Origin: Gammaproteobacteria bacterium 50_400_T64
GTDB taxonomy: Bacteria; Pseudomonadota; Gammaproteobacteria; Pseudomonadales; Porticoccaceae
Reading direction: 5' to 3'
Assembly: GCA_002162755.1 (NCBI GenBank)
Contig: MAAS01000031.1
Location: forward strand, 184,518 to 220,356
DNA length: 35,839 nucleotides
The number at the start of each line of letters is the position of its first letter. Position 1 is the first letter of the stretch. The position numbers were made by a program, and so were the translations under genes. Positions 33,694 through 35,839 of the stretch are shown here, piece by piece. Below the pieces are notes generated by a model that saw nothing but the letters and a program-made list of their open reading frames with translations, was not told the origin of the DNA and did not search any database.

Positions 33694-35598
33694 TTAAAAC
33701 TGATAGGTCAAACGAACTGTCACGTCATCCGACCACTCCATTGGGGCAAATACCGAAGCGCTATCCTTCGCATCAATAAAGTTTGCAAATGCCTCAATCG
33801 TCCACTCGCCTGATGGCTTATAACGCACAGCGGGTTGTATCATCATGCCGCCATTTAAGTCATAAAGTACCGATAAATCCGCACGCCACGTAAGGTTAGG
33901 AAACGGTTGCTGAAGGGCAAACACCAGTCCATCCCAACCGCGACCATCCTCACCGCCACCAGGTAGATGGTTGGCATCACCACCAAGGCCACTTAAATGT
34001 CGACCCAGCATGTCACTCTCAGACTTATGCATCCATTCGAAAATAAAGAAGGTTGCGGGAAAGGTGTCACTAAAACGGTGGTATTTTTCAAACACCAGAC
34101 TCGTTACCCACTCATCTTCTTCGATAAAGCTTCTAGACACACCTGTTGCTGTAAATTTTTTGTCAGGCGTATAACTCGCCTCAAAACGCACGACTAACTG
34201 GTCTAAAAGAGAACCTGGATCGGCATAGAAGATGTAATTAAAACCCAGCCCAAAGACATTCTCAGAGGCGTAAATAGCCTCCGCCCCCGCCTGCAACGGT
34301 GCCCCAAAAGCCGTGACCAAGGTATCAACAATAAGATCGCCTTGTATTTTTGTACTCACATGAGGATCACCCGGAGCATCAGTAAGGCCAAAATACGAGA
34401 ATACAGTAAATGCGTCTGTGAGGTAGCCCCACTCATCCACCAGACTATTAAGTACCTGTAGACCATCTAAACCCGCTAAACCCGTAGAAGCAAACCAGTC
34501 GCTCCATGAATTAAGCCCAAACTCACCTGTCCAATCTTGGGTAAATGGCTGAGTTCCCACAGTTAATCCAGACGGCCCAAGCGGCCCTTCAAGTGCCGTC
34601 CCGGGCATTGACAACCCCCCGGGCGTCAATCTAAAAATGGGGTCGGGGTTATGACGACTCACTGCAAAGAACTGCATACCCAAGTTACCCACTTGCCCCT
34701 GGAGTCGAATACCACCATTAATTTGGTCATCTACCTTGTCATAGCCTGGCTCAAAATCAATCGTCAGAGGATAGGGCGTCAGGTTGTAGGGCGAACCACG
34801 ATTGGGTAACACCGTGGGCTGAAACATCTGGGCAAAGACCTCAAGCTCCCAGCCTTCAGTCAAAATATAACTGGCGCGTACACCCGGTGCTGATAAACGT
34901 TCATCCGCATACTCTTCTGCGCCAAAATCCAAGAACAAATGACGACGAAGATCCAAGCCGTTAGCCACATCTGCCACCCGGAAAAACAAGGCTTCACCCC
35001 AAGCAATTTGCTGGTTACCGACACGCACCCACAGTGGCCCTTTAGCATAATCAAGATAAAGGGATGGTAAATCGATCATATAGTCATCATCACTGATGGA
35101 TAGGTATGTCGCCTCGTTACCGTGGTTATTGACAGAGAAAAGGTTGGGATCACCGTAATCATCAAAAACATCCGGCTGGTAATAGCCGCGGACCTTAACG
35201 ACACCGCTTAGATTATTAGTAAAATTTATATTTACATCTATCTCAGCCCGAGTAGCAAATACATTCCAATCGCTTTCTTGCTCTAGTTTAGGTTTATCAA
35301 ACGTTGGTGGAATTAACCCCATGGAACAAGCGCCTGCCCCTGGTGTGCCGCCAGCCAAAACATTGATAAGTGAGCATGAACGAGGGTCTAACGGGGCTAG
35401 ATTTGTCACGGAAGATCCATTTGCAGGATCACCGTTAGGGTTTTGCGGATTCTGGTCACTGTTAATTTTATACGCCATTTCCTGGCGAATAAATCCCGAT
35501 ACCGAATAGTCAAAGGCCGACACCGTAGGCGACAGAAAGGGTGCCCCCGCCAATGCCAGTATGGAAACGCCAAACTTTGCTTGTTTTTTATTTATCAT
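33694..35598 (-). CDS. DUF1302 outer-membrane beta-barrel protein
   Basis: The 634-residue protein has a signal peptide (FGVSILALAGAPFLSPTVSA, cleavage near residue 28 before FDYSVSGF) and a long body of alternating aromatic strands typical of outer-membrane barrels, ending in the C-terminal signature VTVRLTYQF with a terminal phenylalanine. Family segments include LPSLYLDYAKGPLWVRVGNQQIAWGE and RRHLFLDFG. DUF1302 proteins occur with DUF1329 and RND genes and are thought to form channels for hydrophobic compounds. Proof is lacking. GGGG lies about 10 bases before the ATG. A terminator follows, and an unidentified gene lies upstream on the same strand. Confidence 0.93.
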   Translation of the reverse strand: MINKKQAKFGVSILALAGAPFLSPTVSAFDYSVSGFIRQEMAYKINSDQNPQNPNGDPANGSSVTNLAPLDPRSCSLINVLAGGTPGAGACSMGLIPPTFDKPKLEQESDWNVFATRAEIDVNINFTNNLSGVVKVRGYYQPDVFDDYGDPNLFSVNNHGNEATYLSISDDDYMIDLPSLYLDYAKGPLWVRVGNQQIAWGEALFFRVADVANGLDLRRHLFLDFGAEEYADERLSAPGVRASYILTEGWELEVFAQMFQPTVLPNRGSPYNLTPYPLTIDFEPGYDKVDDQINGGIRLQGQVGNLGMQFFAVSRHNPDPIFRLTPGGLSMPGTALEGPLGPSGLTVGTQPFTQDWTGEFGLNSWSDWFASTGLAGLDGLQVLNSLVDEWGYLTDAFTVFSYFGLTDAPGDPHVSTKIQGDLIVDTLVTAFGAPLQAGAEAIYASENVFGLGFNYIFYADPGSLLDQLVVRFEASYTPDKKFTATGVSRSFIEEDEWVTSLVFEKYHRFSDTFPATFFIFEWMHKSESDMLGRHLSGLGGDANHLPGGGEDGRGWDGLVFALQQPFPNLTWRADLSVLYDLNGGMMIQPAVRYKPSGEWTIEAFANFIDAKDSASVFAPMEWSDDVTVRLTYQF

Positions 35599-35729
35599 TT
35601 AACACCCCTATTCTTATAATTAATCATTATCGTTATAATTTTCTAAAAACCATTGAGTTAAATTCAATAATTAGCCCGCTTCATATTTATTTCAAATGAA
35701 TTTCAGGCCTATTTATTCTGCTTTAATAA

Positions 35730-35839
35730 TTAGCTACCCAGTCGACGAATAGCCTGAATGGTCAGGTACTTGTCGTAGGCGTCTTCGGTATCAAAGGCCA
35801 TTTTTACACCGCCCTTAATACTTTGGGCGTTGTTAAAGC
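35730..35839 (-). CDS. C-terminal end of an unidentified protein (partial)
   Basis: The last 35 codons of a minus-strand gene run in from the right edge. It ends FDTEDAYDKYLTIQAIRRLGS before a TAA at 35732-35730. The codon use is gene-like and the segment is helical. I do not recognise the family. It lies 131 bases upstream of the DUF1302 start on the same strand. The gap shows no terminator, so the two could be co-transcribed. Confidence 0.65.
   Translation of the reverse strand, partial: FNNAQSIKGGVKMAFDTEDAYDKYLTIQAIRRLGS

Overview
The window reads as the chromosome of a marine-type gammaproteobacterium. The evidence is the order rplS-trmD-rimM-rpsP (all minus strand) followed by ffh, then ypjD and a CNNM/CorC gene on the plus strand, a layout known from E. 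coli and relatives. A PilJ/ChpA-type chemosensory operon and a DUF1302/DUF1329 outer-membrane pair are typical of Pseudomonas, Marinobacter and Spongiibacteraceae/Cellvibrionales-like bacteria. Assignment below class level is inference. There are no rRNA or tRNA genes, insertion sequences, prophage genes or CRISPR arrays that I can see.

Layout. (1) 1-5706: translation and secretion housekeeping (rplS start, trmD, rimM, rpsP, ffh), then divergent ypjD and yfjD. (2) 5732-7846: small metabolic genes: a DUF1289 protein, a gamma-carbonic anhydrase-like protein, a CoA-type Nudix hydrolase, and a divergent zinc-ribbon Nudix hydrolase. (3) 8108-12447: a two-gene RND efflux pump without an outer-membrane channel gene, closed by a strong terminator. 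(4) 12542-15378: an NHL/SMP-30-like beta-propeller and an ACMSD-type amidohydrolase, separated by a terminator. (5) 15712-18779: second-messenger genes: a class III adenylate cyclase fused to a PilZ domain, an HExxH SprA-like putative metalloprotease, and an EAL-HDOD protein. (6) 18931-21138: CitE-like lyase plus MaoC hydratase, and a divergent nitroreductase. (7) 21400-30708: a seven-gene minus-strand chemosensory operon (PilH-like receiver, PilI-like CheW, PilJ-like receptor, hybrid CheA, two more CheW-like proteins, and a pseudo-receiver/receiver protein). It carries no CheR or CheB. (8) 30826-35839: DUF1329 and DUF1302 genes separated by an unusual 1.4 kb AT-rich gap, then the end of an unidentified gene.

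How the genes may work together. In Pseudomonas aeruginosa the Pil-Chp system controls type IV pili and cAMP synthesis. Here a Chp-like operon lies about 5 kb from an adenylate cyclase that keeps all catalytic residues and carries a PilZ domain with intact c-di-GMP-binding motifs, and an EAL-HDOD gene lies between them. The most interesting idea in the window is a surface-sensing module in which c-di-GMP directly gates cAMP production. The domains are seen in the sequence. The functional link is inference.

The catabolic genes (amidohydrolase, CitE, MaoC, nitroreductase, RND pump, DUF1302/DUF1329) suggest uptake and breakdown of hydrophobic or aromatic carboxylic compounds, but no substrate can be named. 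The 1.4 kb gap holds a perfect TyrR/PhhR-type box and a six-copy 7-bp tandem repeat.
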